This document shows positions 7,729-15,273 of a stretch of DNA of 54,221 nt, in pieces. The stretch's first letter is position 1. The number at the start of each line of letters is the position of its first letter. Position numbers and translations under genes: made by a program. The notes under the pieces are model-generated. The model was given only the letters and a program-made list of their open reading frames with translations. It ran no database searches and had not been told where the DNA came from. The stretch spans positions 1 through 54,221 of the forward strand of contig PYJC01000159.1 of NCBI GenBank assembly GCA_003635255.1, in the 5' to 3' direction. This stretch comes from Candidatus Poribacteria bacterium (lineage in GTDB: Bacteria > Poribacteria > WGA-4E > WGA-3G).

Positions 7729-8085
7729 ATGTTAGTTTCGGAAGCAAAGTTGAAATTGACGGAACACGGAGACCCGCGCCACGTCACGATTGATCACTCA
7801 ACAGGATTCTGTGATTTTTTGAGGAACGCAGAATATCACGAATCATCAGAGACAAAAGCGTTATTCTATTTTTGGAATAACAACCCACACACGCACGGCA
7901 CTGTCCGCATACAAAAGAATGAAACATCTAACGCTTTTGAAGCGGTTTTCAAAAGCCTTGACTTCGAGCGTTTCACAATCTGCATGATTGCAGGGCGGAC
8001 ACACCGAGACCGATTGAAAAATGCGCTCGCACGTCTCAGGCCGGCACATATCACCCTCACAACCCAACAGGAGCAAGTAAAATGA
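7729..8085 (+). CDS. Hypothetical protein, 118 residues
   Basis: ATG 7729 follows AAAAAGGAGATTTGAG; upstream in-frame starts would pass through hairpin 7676-7708. The product is soluble, with MLVSEAK at its N-terminus like 6779-7018, and no recognisable domain. Its stop TGA overlaps the next start (ATGA). Confidence 0.6.
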   Translation: MLVSEAKLKLTEHGDPRHVTIDHSTGFCDFLRNAEYHESSETKALFYFWNNNPHTHGTVRIQKNETSNAFEAVFKSLDFERFTICMIAGRTHRDRLKNALARLRPAHITLTTQQEQVK

Positions 8086-8297
8086 AACAGACGCATGGCG
8101 AAGGACTGATGGCAACAGGAGGCTACTCACTGATCGCAGAGGTGCCCTATACCGACAACAACACGTTAAAGGATGATGAGATACAGACACTCTATTATGG
8201 GCTTTGCAACACCCTGGGCCACGCGCTGCAGATCCAATCATTCCTTGATCGACAGGACAGCAAGATTAAAACGTTTGTTAAACCCGTAAGCAGATAA
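8082..8297 (+). CDS. Hypothetical protein, 71 residues, translationally coupled
   Basis: The ATG at 8082 shares its last bases with the stop of 7729-8085 (ATGA overlap), and CAGGAGCAAG lies just upstream, so translation is coupled. The product is soluble (LKDDEIQTLYYGLCNTLGHA). No family recognised. Hairpin 8307-8338 follows. Confidence 0.6.
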   Translation: MKQTHGEGLMATGGYSLIAEVPYTDNNTLKDDEIQTLYYGLCNTLGHALQIQSFLDRQDSKIKTFVKPVSR

Positions 8298-8360
8298 TAA
8301 CCCAAACCGCGGGCCGCTTATGCCACAAGTGGCCCGCACAACTCACAAAGGAGCGTTTCA

Positions 8361-8543
8361 ATGTGTACCACCATTCTGTATGACGGCAACGAAATCCATC
8401 AGGAGAAAGAGAGCGGGGACTGGTTCATTGTGATGCCGACAGAGGGCGGATTGAAGGTTAAAATTGGATATTTCCCCTCTCAAGCGGACGCAGAGGCAAT
8501 CATCGACACCCGTTTATGTTTTGCTGAAGTCCTCAACGACTAA
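8361..8543 (+). CDS. Small hypothetical protein, 60 residues
   Basis: ATG 8361 follows AAAGGAGCGTTTCA. The product is a small beta-rich protein (TTILYDGNEIHQEKESGDWF). It is flanked by hairpins 8307-8338 and 8550-8585. Function unknown. Confidence 0.6.
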   Translation: MCTTILYDGNEIHQEKESGDWFIVMPTEGGLKVKIGYFPSQADAEAIIDTRLCFAEVLND

Positions 8544-8604
8544 CCACCCACCGCGGGCCCTCAAGGAACAGCACGGGCCCGCACACATCAAAAGGAGCGT
8601 AAAA

Positions 8605-9063
8605 ATGCACTATTTAGACCCGCGCCGCAAGGCGATGATCGAACTGGCGAGAAAATTCGCCTTAGCGAATGATGAGGATTTTCAGATCGGAGACGCAACC
8701 CTGTTAATCCGTTGCGCTGTGTTTGAAGTCGTCAAGCGGTCGGAGATACCAAAAGACCATAACCGCGCATACAAATTGGCGAATTACCTTGACTATGCAC
8801 TTCAAAGGGTTTGGTTCTGTTGCAATCACAACGGTTTCACCCCGTTCCCGCTCGCTATTATCTCTGAGACGGGCGTATCGCTGAACGAATGGCGTGACAT
8901 CATGCTTGAGTTGAGCACGGCACTCAAAGAGCCAGACCTCGGATTAATCTGGACACCTGGGGGCTGGGGCTGGAATCGGGCGGAAAATGCGCTTTACAAC
9001 ATCGTGGTTGAGAAGTATGCTAGATATACCAAAGGCGTTTTATTGCCAATACTGACGCTATAG
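8605..9063 (+). CDS. Hypothetical protein, 152 residues
   Basis: ATG 8605 follows AAAAGGAGCGTAAAA; I reject earlier in-frame starts because they pass through hairpin 8550-8585. It is a soluble, helical protein with several Trp and Cys residues (LQRVWFCCNHNGFTPFPLA). No known motif. The next gene begins 13 bases later with no hairpin between, which is exceptional in this series. Confidence 0.6.
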   Translation: MHYLDPRRKAMIELARKFALANDEDFQIGDATLLIRCAVFEVVKRSEIPKDHNRAYKLANYLDYALQRVWFCCNHNGFTPFPLAIISETGVSLNEWRDIMLELSTALKEPDLGLIWTPGGWGWNRAENALYNIVVEKYARYTKGVLLPILTL

Positions 9064-9076
9064 AAAGGAGATAAAA

Positions 9077-9322
9077 ATGTCGGGATTTACCAAAGGCAAG
9101 CTCTATTCCGGGGCGATTGTTATCACGAAGTGCGAGAAGGGTCACATTGAGGCAAAAAACCTTATAATGCCACCCGCTACCGGCGCATCCATCATCAAAA
9201 ACTTAACGGCACGGTATGAAGGTGACGGTCGAAAGTGTCACTGTGGTGCCCCTTTGAAACCGGAAACCATAAGGATGAGGGACAAAGGCGTGGCTCGCTT
9301 GGCGAAAGGAACACATCCATGA
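9077..9322 (+). CDS. Small putative zinc-binding protein, 81 residues
   Basis: ATG 9077 follows AAAGGAGATAAAA. Cysteines and histidine in TKCEKGH near residue 18 and RKCHCG near residue 55 could form a four-ligand zinc site. It overlaps the TPR gene by 4 bases (ATGA). The role is unknown; coupling suggests it works with the TPR protein. Confidence 0.6.
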   Translation: MSGFTKGKLYSGAIVITKCEKGHIEAKNLIMPPATGASIIKNLTARYEGDGRKCHCGAPLKPETIRMRDKGVARLAKGTHP

Positions 9323-10155
9323 CGAAAGGCGTAGGGTGCAAAGTATTACTCGGCTCGGTTTGGGAGACCGCGACCATCGAAGCGATTTATACCGCAGGGG
9401 ACCGCCACGACATCACCGTGGCGTTCCCTGACGGGCGATTGATGCGAATCGAATACGATGAGAGAGACCCAGAGCCAAAAATAAAGGCGATTGACAATCT
9501 GACAGTGGAAGAGATTGTTGAGTTGTATCAGGCAATCAACACAGAAGCCATGGCAGCGGGCGAGCGGGGACAGTTTGAAAGTGCCATCGAAATGTTCACT
9601 CGAGCAATCAACCTGTCCCCGAATGCACCGTTAGCGTACTACCATCGCGGGAGCATGAAACTTGCGATTGACGACAACGATGGCGCACATAACGATTTCA
9701 GCGTCTGTATCGTTCTCAACCCCGACGCGACGGGCGCGTTAAGGAACAGAGCAATACTTTACCTGCGGCGCGGGTTGATGGAATACCAAGAGGCACTCGA
9801 CGACATCAACACCGCGCTGGCACTCACCAAAGGGATGGATTTGTATGAGACGCGGGGCGCAGTTCATGTCAAGATGCAGAATTACACAGACGCAATCAAG
9901 GACTTCACCAGTGCGTTGAGGCTGTCCGACGACGAGCGGGACACGATACACATATTGATGAATCGTGCGGCCGTGTATGCGTTATGTGGTGACTCTGAAA
10001 GCGCATACAGAGACTATCACCGTGTGACACAAGCCGACCCGCTCGCCTATCAAGCGTGGATAAAGATGAGCGACCTCGCCTCGAAGATGAATCGTCCCAG
10101 GCAAGCGTGGCTTGATCGGTTCGCCGCGGAACGGTGCAAAATCAGCCTGAATTAG
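9319..10155 (+). CDS. Tetratricopeptide-repeat protein, 278 residues
   Basis: I use ATG 9319, which overlaps the upstream stop, rather than earlier in-frame starts. Residues 1-60 form a separate small domain (VLLGSVWETATIEAIYTAGD). From about residue 65 onward there are about five TPR units with the W/L-G-Y-A-F-A-P spacing (QFESAIEMFTRAINLSPNAP; DAIKDFTSALRLS). TPR proteins act as scaffolds for protein-protein binding. It is the last gene before the recombinase and could hold complexes of the array proteins together, which is inference. Confidence 0.8.
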   Translation: MTKGVGCKVLLGSVWETATIEAIYTAGDRHDITVAFPDGRLMRIEYDERDPEPKIKAIDNLTVEEIVELYQAINTEAMAAGERGQFESAIEMFTRAINLSPNAPLAYYHRGSMKLAIDDNDGAHNDFSVCIVLNPDATGALRNRAILYLRRGLMEYQEALDDINTALALTKGMDLYETRGAVHVKMQNYTDAIKDFTSALRLSDDERDTIHILMNRAAVYALCGDSESAYRDYHRVTQADPLAYQAWIKMSDLASKMNRPRQAWLDRFAAERCKISLN

Positions 10156-10228
10156 GAGACTTAAAAAAGGCGTTTGTACGGATGTTTCGTTGACACTGTG
10201 AAAATGAACAAATAAAATGAAACTTATC

Positions 10229-10257
10229 TTGACACTGCATTTTAGATTGTGTATAAT
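10229..10257 (+). promoter_or_regulatory. Consensus promoter of the recombinase gene
   Basis: TTGACA (10229-10234) and TATAAT (10252-10257), 17 bases apart, lie 35 bases before the recombinase ATG at 10292. A second TTGACA is present at 10189-10194. The promoter resembles the one at 6720, including a common upstream atgaacaaa, which suggests shared control. Confidence 0.8.
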
Positions 10258-10291
10258 GTATGAACAATTCCAATGATAAGGAGATATTGAA

Positions 10292-11209
10292 ATGTCACCA
10301 TGCACAAAACCCATAATCGGCACACACCGACCCCTATGTGGTGTCGAAAGTTGCGATAACCCGATGCACCGGGTATCAAACATCGAGGGGCTAATCCCCC
10401 ACTACACCGTCCACCTCATTGAAGAGGACAAATCGAAAAACACCATCCGCAGTTATCTCGCGGACATCAAAACATTTGTCAAGTGGATTGGGAATATCCC
10501 GCCAATAAAGATTAAAGCACTCGACATCGCAGACTACCGCGATGAACTGTTCACCGCTGGCAAATCACCCGCGACGATTCGCAGGGCGTTAGTCACCCTA
10601 CAACGCCTGTTTGATTGGGCAATTAAACAGGGCGCAATGCTTGAGAACCCCGCGGTCAACATCAAGCCAATCCAGCAGGAACCACTCGCCCCACGCTCCC
10701 TCGCGGTAGAGGAGCAAGAGACTTTGATGATGACGGTGCAACGCATCGGCACCGACCGAGACAAGGCACTCATCGCACTGATGATAAACACAGGCTTACG
10801 GGTCAGTGAAGTGACCGCGCTAAGAACAGAGGATGTCAGCGACACCGTCACGGTACGTCACGGCAAAGGCGGAAAACAGCGCATCGTCCCGTTGAACAAG
10901 CCCGCGCGCCGCGCAATGCGGACATACCTTGCCAACCATGAGGACGAAATGCTGTTCCTCTCCATGAAGGGCAAACCACTCTCAGATCGGGGGGTTCGGT
11001 ATATCCTCGACAAATACACCGACGCGGCAAAGATGGACCGAATCAGTCCACATATACTCCGCCACACCTGTGCAACCAACATGAGGCTCGCAGGGCAACC
11101 CCTTGAGCGAATCCAAGCCATCTTAGGACACACCAACATCAACACCACCGCCCGATACACCATCCCAAGCGAGAATGATCTCCGGGCCGCTGTAGAGAGC
11201 GTGGCATAA
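10292..11209 (+). CDS. Tyrosine recombinase / integrase (XerC/D-like), 305 residues
   Basis: It has a SAM-like core-binding domain (about 30-120) and a catalytic domain (about 130-300). The catalytic set is complete: R170 (NTGLRVSEV), K195 (GKGGKQRIV), H254 and R257 (SPHILRHTC), H280 (ILGHTNINTT) and the nucleophile Y289 (ARYT). Such enzymes integrate, excise or resolve DNA at short core sites. An extra 29-residue Cys-rich start (MSPCTKPIIGTHRPLCGVES) is unusual. It has its own consensus promoter, AAGGAGATATTGAA ahead of the ATG, and is followed by a perfect 12-bp hairpin (11218-11255). It may act on the hairpin-bordered units upstream or on the whole element; the sequence does not decide. 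Confidence 0.93.
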   Translation: MSPCTKPIIGTHRPLCGVESCDNPMHRVSNIEGLIPHYTVHLIEEDKSKNTIRSYLADIKTFVKWIGNIPPIKIKALDIADYRDELFTAGKSPATIRRALVTLQRLFDWAIKQGAMLENPAVNIKPIQQEPLAPRSLAVEEQETLMMTVQRIGTDRDKALIALMINTGLRVSEVTALRTEDVSDTVTVRHGKGGKQRIVPLNKPARRAMRTYLANHEDEMLFLSMKGKPLSDRGVRYILDKYTDAAKMDRISPHILRHTCATNMRLAGQPLERIQAILGHTNINTTARYTIPSENDLRAAVESVA

Positions 11210-11282
11210 CCAACAACGCGGGGGCCGCTTTTTGATAAAGAACAGCGGCCCCCGCATTCTCAAAGCATGTTAGGAGCTCACA

Positions 11283-11666
11283 ATGGAACAAAACTTAAGG
11301 CCAGCCAAAGCACTGGTACAAAAGTGGGTAGAAGAAAACCCCAACGGCTGGATGCAATTCACGATGCGCGAGATGGCTCATGCTATGGGCGTATCGCTCG
11401 GCGCAGTCAATCAATACCTCTACGAAGTCATTGCAGAACGAGATGGCATTACTCCGACCGAAGCGATGCGGAGACGCAAAGCGCAGACCCAGGGCAGCTT
11501 CTACCAATCCAAAATTGACCGCGAGCGCGTACAACAACTACACGACGCGGGCATGAGCATTCGGGAAATCGCCTACACCATGCAAATCTCGAATTACTCG
11601 GTCCGAACCATATTAAAGGAGATTTCCGATGCTGATACGGACACAGGACGGACAGATTCTGAATAG
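11283..11666 (+). CDS. Protein with two helix-turn-helix motifs, 127 residues
   Basis: ATG 11283 lies 7 bases after TTAGGAGCTCAC. Two helix-turn-helix motifs are visible: residues about 28-50 (MREMAHAMGVSLGAVNQYLY) and about 90-112 (SIREIAYTMQISNYSVRTIL). The protein probably binds DNA as a regulator of the neighbouring recombinase or element. It follows the hairpin that closes the recombinase gene and overlaps the next gene by 38 bases. Confidence 0.7.
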   Translation: MEQNLRPAKALVQKWVEENPNGWMQFTMREMAHAMGVSLGAVNQYLYEVIAERDGITPTEAMRRRKAQTQGSFYQSKIDRERVQQLHDAGMSIREIAYTMQISNYSVRTILKEISDADTDTGRTDSE

Positions 11667-11835
11667 CGACCATATTGCGCTCTTCTATTCCGAAGATGGC
11701 GTGGTCATCGCCATTTTCCCGTTTCTCGTAGAGGGATGCCCCTACGAGGTGGATATTTTTGCAAGTATCGCGATAGACTTCGATACGCAATCGAAGCGGG
11801 CAGAGGTGGTAAGAGACCTTCACGCTTTCCGATGA
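11629..11835 (+). CDS. Small hypothetical protein, 68 residues, overlapping the HTH gene
   Basis: ATG 11629 follows AAAGGAGATTTCCG inside the 3' end of 11283-11666, a typical coupled pair. The product is acidic with a hydrophobic centre (VVIAIFPFLVEGCPYEVDIF), too polar for a membrane segment. Function not recognised. Confidence 0.55.
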   Translation: MLIRTQDGQILNSDHIALFYSEDGVVIAIFPFLVEGCPYEVDIFASIAIDFDTQSKRAEVVRDLHAFR

Positions 11836-11962
11836 CCTGTTTTCATCACCTCGCTGGTCGCATCTTTCCAAAGCAGAAGCGATAAAAATCACCAAAGGGA
11901 AGAAACCCGAACCACAACCACAGGATGAGAGACGGCCAATCTTTGGTGATGGATAGATGCCC

Positions 11963-12402
11963 TCAATCTCGCATCCGATGGATGAGCTGGTGGCATTCAC
12001 GACAGAGCACGGTCAAGTCCGTCGGTTTTTCATACCCGACATCATCATAATGCCGATGATGCACCTCAAGCGGTCTCCCCCCTCCGTTGCTATTGCATGT
12101 TTGACACCTATTATCAAACCGCGCTCGCATCATTCGGGTGCGTTGCTTCCATTCAGGCGTTTGGAGATATTCCTCGTAGGGCATCCGTCGAAGTTCCGCT
12201 ACCCGCCCCGGTGTGAGAGTTGGGAACGGGTCGGCTTCTGATATTTGTATGGGGGTGTGGGTGTTAATCACTGTTTGTTGCCTTCTAATTTCGTCGTCCT
12301 TTTGGTTAATTGTTGTTTGTTGCTCTGCAATTTCATTGTTCTGTTGGTTGACTTTTGCGCTTAACTGCCTGATTTTGGCTTTCTGCTGAAAATAATTTTT
12401 GA
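11963..12402 (-). pseudogene. C-terminal half of a split HNH endonuclease gene
   Basis: This half encodes a coiled-coil stretch (KIRQLSAKVNQQNNEIAEQQ) and a complete HNH domain: CQTC, then LEVHHRHY, then CRECHQLIH. The frame can be read from ATG 12433 (MGPKPKGVGIVKN), but those first codons are the left end of the TnpB element 12403-13802. Joined to 13803-13962, skipping the element, it gives one in-frame protein of 199 residues with an N-terminal membrane segment, like the intact paralogue 26268-26897 (209 residues). A functional soluble HNH protein could still be made from the element-supplied ATG, though no ribosome site is evident. Confidence 0.8.
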
Positions 12403-13802
12403 CAATCCCAACGCCTTTAGGCTTGGGTCCCATGACTAAAAAATGTCGGATTTATTCTTGTAATTAGCATAGCTATATGTTATACTAATGATACCAACTC
12501 AGTGGCGGGGCTGTCACCTCGCCACACCTTTGACAGAAGGGAGTTGGGAACCTTCCAAAAGAGTTGGATATGAGTTTCAGAACCCACAAAATAGCATTAA
12601 AGCCGAACAACAAACAGCGCAACTGGTTTGCACAACAATGCGGTTATGCGCGTTTTGCCTATAACCATGCGCTTGCGGATTTCAAGGCATCATTAGATGA
12701 CGATGACTTTCTATCTATTTTTACCCTAAATAAGCGGTTTAATCAGACAAAGAAAGAATACGATTGGACACCAGAGCAAGACCAACGCGCCGCATTCTAT
12801 AGTATTTATGCGAACCTTGCATCCGCAATCAAGAACTGGGTTGAGAAACGTGCTAAATTCCCTAAGTTCAAAAAGCGTGGTAAACATGACTCATATACCA
12901 CAGATGAGCAATCCGTTATTGTTCGTGGCAAGCGTATCAGACTCCCCAAAATTGGATGGATACGCATGTCTCAAGTATTGCGTTGGACAGGAAAAATCGT
13001 CAAGGTGACAATCAGCAGAACAGCACACCGTTGGTTTATATCTATCACGGTCGATGCGGAGAACATCAAAGCAGTTGAGCAATCAACTCACCCCGTACCG
13101 ATTGGCATAGACGTTGGAATCAACACGCTGGCGACATGCTCCGATGGCACAAAGTATGATAACCCTCGTCCACTAAAGCGTTTTGAGTACAAGTTGGCAA
13201 AAGCACAACGGAAGTTGAGCCGAAAGAAAAAAGGCTCCAACAACTGGCATAAACAGGTTGCAGTTATGGCACGTATCCACTATCGCATCACCTGTATCAG
13301 AAACGACGCGCATCATAAAGCCAGCACTGCTATTGTCAACCATGCAAGTGCAATCGGAATCGAAACGTTGCACATTACGAACATGCTCAAGAATCGGAAG
13401 TTGGCAAAAGCACTTTCGGACAGTGCACTTGGCGGTTTCCTCACAATGCTAAAGACCAAAGCAGAAGCGCGAGGCATTCCAATAACGGAAGCCGATCAAT
13501 TCTTTGCAAGCAGTAAGACCTGTAGCAGTTGCGGACATAAGAAAGCCGATTTAACGCTTTCAGACCGTATCTATCAGTGTGACGAATGCGGCTTCACACT
13601 TGACCGAGACCTTAACGCCGCAATCAATTTAAGACCAAAACTCGCCCCGGGGCACAGGGAGAGTCAAAACGCCTGTGGAGCGCAAGTAAGTCCTCACTCG
13701 GAGGCACGAGCCGCGGAATCAGGAAAAGTCGTTTGGAAGCAATTAACGCTTCCAATATAAGAACTAAGAATCCCAATGCCTTTAGGCTTGGGAGTATGTC
13801 AA
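12403..13802 (+). mobile_element. IS200/IS605-type TnpB-only element inserted in an HNH gene
   Basis: The left end starts with aatcccaacgcctttaggct, forming a CCCAA/TTGGG hairpin, and the right end with aatcccaatgcctttaggct and closes gggagtatgtcaa. A CTTTAGG-type hairpin followed by GTCAA is characteristic of IS200/IS605 right ends. Length is 1,400 bp. The flank just left is ttttTGAC, a plausible target-adjacent motif; there is no target duplication, as expected for this family. No tnpA is present, so it depends on a transposase in trans. The boundary is uncertain by one base because both junctions share a C. Confidence 0.8.
12570..13760 (+). CDS. tnpB: TnpB RNA-guided nuclease, 396 residues
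   Basis: A complete TnpB (OrfB/IS605 family), the ancestor-type nuclease of Cas12. The RuvC residues are D181 (IGIDVGINTLAT), E265 (IGIETLHITN) and D347 (DRDLNAAINL), with the four-cysteine zinc finger between the last two (C318/C321 in CSSCGHKK and C337/C340 in QCDECGF). TnpB cuts DNA guided by an omega RNA made from the 3' end of its own gene and the right end, which helps keep the element at the donor site. I choose ATG 12570. The 3' end (PHSEARAAESGKVVWKQLTL) is shared with the decayed copy at 31768-32040. All catalytic residues are intact. Confidence 0.93.
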   Translation: MSFRTHKIALKPNNKQRNWFAQQCGYARFAYNHALADFKASLDDDDFLSIFTLNKRFNQTKKEYDWTPEQDQRAAFYSIYANLASAIKNWVEKRAKFPKFKKRGKHDSYTTDEQSVIVRGKRIRLPKIGWIRMSQVLRWTGKIVKVTISRTAHRWFISITVDAENIKAVEQSTHPVPIGIDVGINTLATCSDGTKYDNPRPLKRFEYKLAKAQRKLSRKKKGSNNWHKQVAVMARIHYRITCIRNDAHHKASTAIVNHASAIGIETLHITNMLKNRKLAKALSDSALGGFLTMLKTKAEARGIPITEADQFFASSKTCSSCGHKKADLTLSDRIYQCDECGFTLDRDLNAAINLRPKLAPGHRESQNACGAQVSPHSEARAAESGKVVWKQLTLPI

Positions 13803-13820
13803 CGTCTGTGTCTCTGAGGT
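13600..13820 (+). ncRNA. Candidate omega RNA of the TnpB element
   Basis: In TnpB elements the guide RNA scaffold overlaps the end of tnpB and the right end, and the guide is the flanking sequence. Here the scaffold would end at gggagtatgtcaa (about 13802) and the guide would start at 13803 (cgtctgtgtctctgaggttg), which is the N-terminal half of the interrupted HNH gene read in antisense. Boundaries come from the family model, not from a transcript. Confidence 0.55.
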
Positions 13821-13962
13821 TGCCGATGGTGTGCTGCGCGTCGGAAAGGGTGGGGGTATTGGTCGAGCGTGATTGTTTTCTGCCTCTTGCGTGCCCAATG
13901 GCGAACCCAATGGTGAACACGACAAAGAGAATTATGATTAGGGCTGTGGTGGTTTGTTCCAT
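13803..13962 (-). pseudogene. N-terminal membrane half of the split HNH endonuclease gene
   Basis: ATG 13962 is preceded by GAAGGAGAACC. The half encodes one membrane segment (TALIIILFVVFTIGFAIG) and a basic region up to NLRDTD, then enters the TnpB right end and stops at 13624. Excision of 12403-13802 joins it in frame to 12402-11963 (160 + 440 bases = 200 codons). Its promoter and leader (14076-14228) and the start-proximal hairpin (14000-14058) are intact, so it is probably still transcribed. Confidence 0.8.
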
Positions 13963-13999
13963 GATGCGGGTTCTCCTTCGGCTGGTTTGGCATATTGGC

Positions 14000-14058
14000 G
14001 GATCATTACGGGAGCCACCCAGATCGCAAATCGGGAGTTCAACAAACCGCAATGATCC
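14000..14058 (-). promoter_or_regulatory. Start-proximal hairpin, family copy a
   Basis: GGATCATTACGG (14000-14011) pairs with CCGCAATGATCC (14047-14058) with one mismatch, ending 38 bases before the ATG at 13962. Related hairpins with compensating base changes stand near other minus-strand gene starts at 14562-14605, 31600-31685 and 52416-52458. It probably acts in the 5' untranslated RNA. Confidence 0.6.
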
Positions 14059-14075
14059 ATAAGATTGTCGTGTAA

Positions 14076-14228
14076 ACGGGGGTTAGCCGTAACCGTTTCA
14101 GTCCGTGTGAATGGGTGGGCGAGGCATCAGCGGGGGTAGCTTTTCTTTTCGTGAATAAAAGCCTGCTGATGTTCACACCCTCGCCCGAACGGTTGGAGAC
14201 AGTATAGCAGACCCTCACAAAAAGTCAA
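14076..14228 (-). promoter_or_regulatory. Promoter plus three-tier structured leader RNA, copy 1
   Basis: TTGACT (14228-14223) and TATACT (14206-14201) with 16 bases between form a minus-strand promoter. The RNA then folds in three nested stems: AACCGTT/AACGGTT (14188-14194 with 14091-14097), CCTCGCCC/GGGCGAGG (14179-14186 with 14117-14124) and CATCAGC/GCTGATG (14165-14171 with 14125-14131), with an extra inner stem GGCTTTTATT / AAAAGCT. The 3' side ends with the conserved GGTTACGGCTAACCCCCGT. Copies at 15415-15518 and 49452-49600 keep the stems while changing bases on both sides. Confidence 0.65.
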
Positions 14229-14243
14229 AGCAAAAATCACATC

Positions 14244-14585
14244 TCACTTGGGGGAGCCGTCCGAGATGGATGCTAATATCCATTTGATGACTGAAATCGT
14301 CAGGCGGGTTAGTGCGAGTAGCAGACAGTAGAGTATGAAGGACATCGCGGGAAAGAGAATGAAGATTAAAAGTAAATCCCACCCGCTATACTCAAAATAA
14401 TCTATCACCATATACTTATTATAAGCTTTTATCACCATGCTCATGCCCACGATGAGATTGATGACACAATACACCACACAAATCACTAAATAGATACGGG
14501 CTAACCATTCGGGTATCTTAAAGATGGAGTTCAAAGGGGCTTTCATAGCGTTTGTGTTGGCGGGGGATGACGGTTGATCAGACAT
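14244..14585 (-). CDS. Small membrane protein with two segments, 113 residues
   Basis: Two hydrophobic segments are visible, about residues 30-53 (RIYLVICVVYCVINLIVGMS) and 70-95 (LLLIFILFPAMSFILYCLLL), with a short cytoplasmic tail. The ATG at 14585 lies inside the loop of hairpin copy b (14562-14605); an internal ATG at 14546 is an alternative start. Neither has a strong ribosome site. Function unknown. It follows the outer-membrane gene 14659-15273. Confidence 0.65.
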   Translation of the reverse strand: MSDQPSSPANTNAMKAPLNSIFKIPEWLARIYLVICVVYCVINLIVGMSMVIKAYNKYMVIDYFEYSGWDLLLIFILFPAMSFILYCLLLALTRLTISVIKWILASISDGSPK

Positions 14586-14605
14586 ATCAGAGGCCGTTAT
14601 CCCCC
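14562..14605 (-). promoter_or_regulatory. Start-proximal hairpin, family copy b
   Basis: GGGGGATGACGG (14562-14573) faces CCGTTATCCCCC (14594-14605), pairing with a single C/T change. The start codon of 14244-14585 lies in the loop, so folding would be expected to affect initiation. This is one of four related hairpins near minus-strand starts. Confidence 0.55.
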
Positions 14606-14658
14606 ATTGGCGGGGTGTTAAAGGGACGCGGCTAAGTCCTTACACCCCATAGCTACTG

Positions 14659-15273
14659 TTAATGGATATTGTAACTCAAGAGAACGCCTGGGGATGCCTC
14701 ACCTCTGACATCGAACACGAGTGATGCCATCATAGAGGCATTTGGTATCAGTTCGATTTCAAAACCGACTTGTCCTTCTAACTGATTGTCATACTCGGTT
14801 CTGCGTCCTTGGGTCACCCAGCCGAATCGAGTGGAGAATCGTACAAATGGGGTAAATGCCACTTCCGGGTTTGTTCCTTGAATACGATTCATAATCCCAA
14901 AAGCCCCTGTGACCCCATAGGCGAAAATATCCTCAACAGTCGCCATTCCTAGATTCCCTATGGTGAAGAAGTTAAATCCTTCTTTATTCAGCGGTGTCAA
15001 TCGCATTGACTCAAATTTAGCCGTGAATGCAGGGGGGAGATGGCGATTTTGAATCTTAAAGAAACCGAGACCGCCTGATATGGCAAGCTTGTGATTTTTA
15101 GCGAGACCGTATTCTATACCACCCGTCAATTCGTTAAATTCAGGGAACAGGGCGAGACATAAACCGAAGGCGGCTTCGTTAGGTGGGTGATTTTGCAAAC
15201 TCCACAACATTTGAGCGGGTGCTTTAGATATGGGGGTGAGGAGCAGTAGTCCAATGAGTATTATAGTTTTCAT
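14659..15273 (-). CDS. Putative outer-membrane or secreted beta-rich protein, 204 residues
   Basis: It starts with a Sec signal peptide (MKTIILIGLLLLTPISKAPA, cleavage likely after APA). The mature part alternates polar and hydrophobic residues in short strands (YGLAKNHKLAISGGLGFFKI; GFEIELIPNASMMASLVFDV), as in small outer-membrane barrels, and ends with LLSYNIH. The start overlaps the stop of 15270-15383 (ATGA), so translation is coupled to that short frame. No named family. Confidence 0.65.
   Translation of the reverse strand: MKTIILIGLLLLTPISKAPAQMLWSLQNHPPNEAAFGLCLALFPEFNELTGGIEYGLAKNHKLAISGGLGFFKIQNRHLPPAFTAKFESMRLTPLNKEGFNFFTIGNLGMATVEDIFAYGVTGAFGIMNRIQGTNPEVAFTPFVRFSTRFGWVTQGRRTEYDNQLEGQVGFEIELIPNASMMASLVFDVRGEASPGVLLSYNIH

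Larger units (their letters stand above)
1734..11255 (+). repeat. Dispersed family of about 16 GC-rich intergenic hairpins
   Basis: Copies lie at about 1734-1758, 1957-1986, 2333-2357, 2937-2979, 3727-3771, 4071-4117, 4707-4743, 5066-5098, 5350-5397, 5884-5918, 6413-6446, 7243-7352, 7676-7708, 8307-8338, 8550-8585 and 11218-11255. Each begins a few bases after a stop codon with ACGCGGGCC(C/G) and closes with (G)GGCCCGCAC, followed by CAACnCAAAGGAG and the next start. Loops fall into classes: a short one, one with an added CGTCTGAATGATTCAGACG stem, and one with GCTTGTGnCACAAGC. No U-run follows them, so they are not intrinsic terminators. They could be RNA-processing or stability elements, or recombination sites like those of gene cassettes. 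Confidence 0.85.

Noticed and set aside
1734..8585. Intergenic GC hairpins as intrinsic terminators
   Set aside because: None is followed by a U-run, and genes continue in the same direction immediately after with no promoter in most gaps.
1506..11255. Classical integron
   Set aside because: The hairpins lack the GTTRRRY core and attC arm layout, and the recombinase lacks the extra IntI motif; cassette-like is used only as a description.
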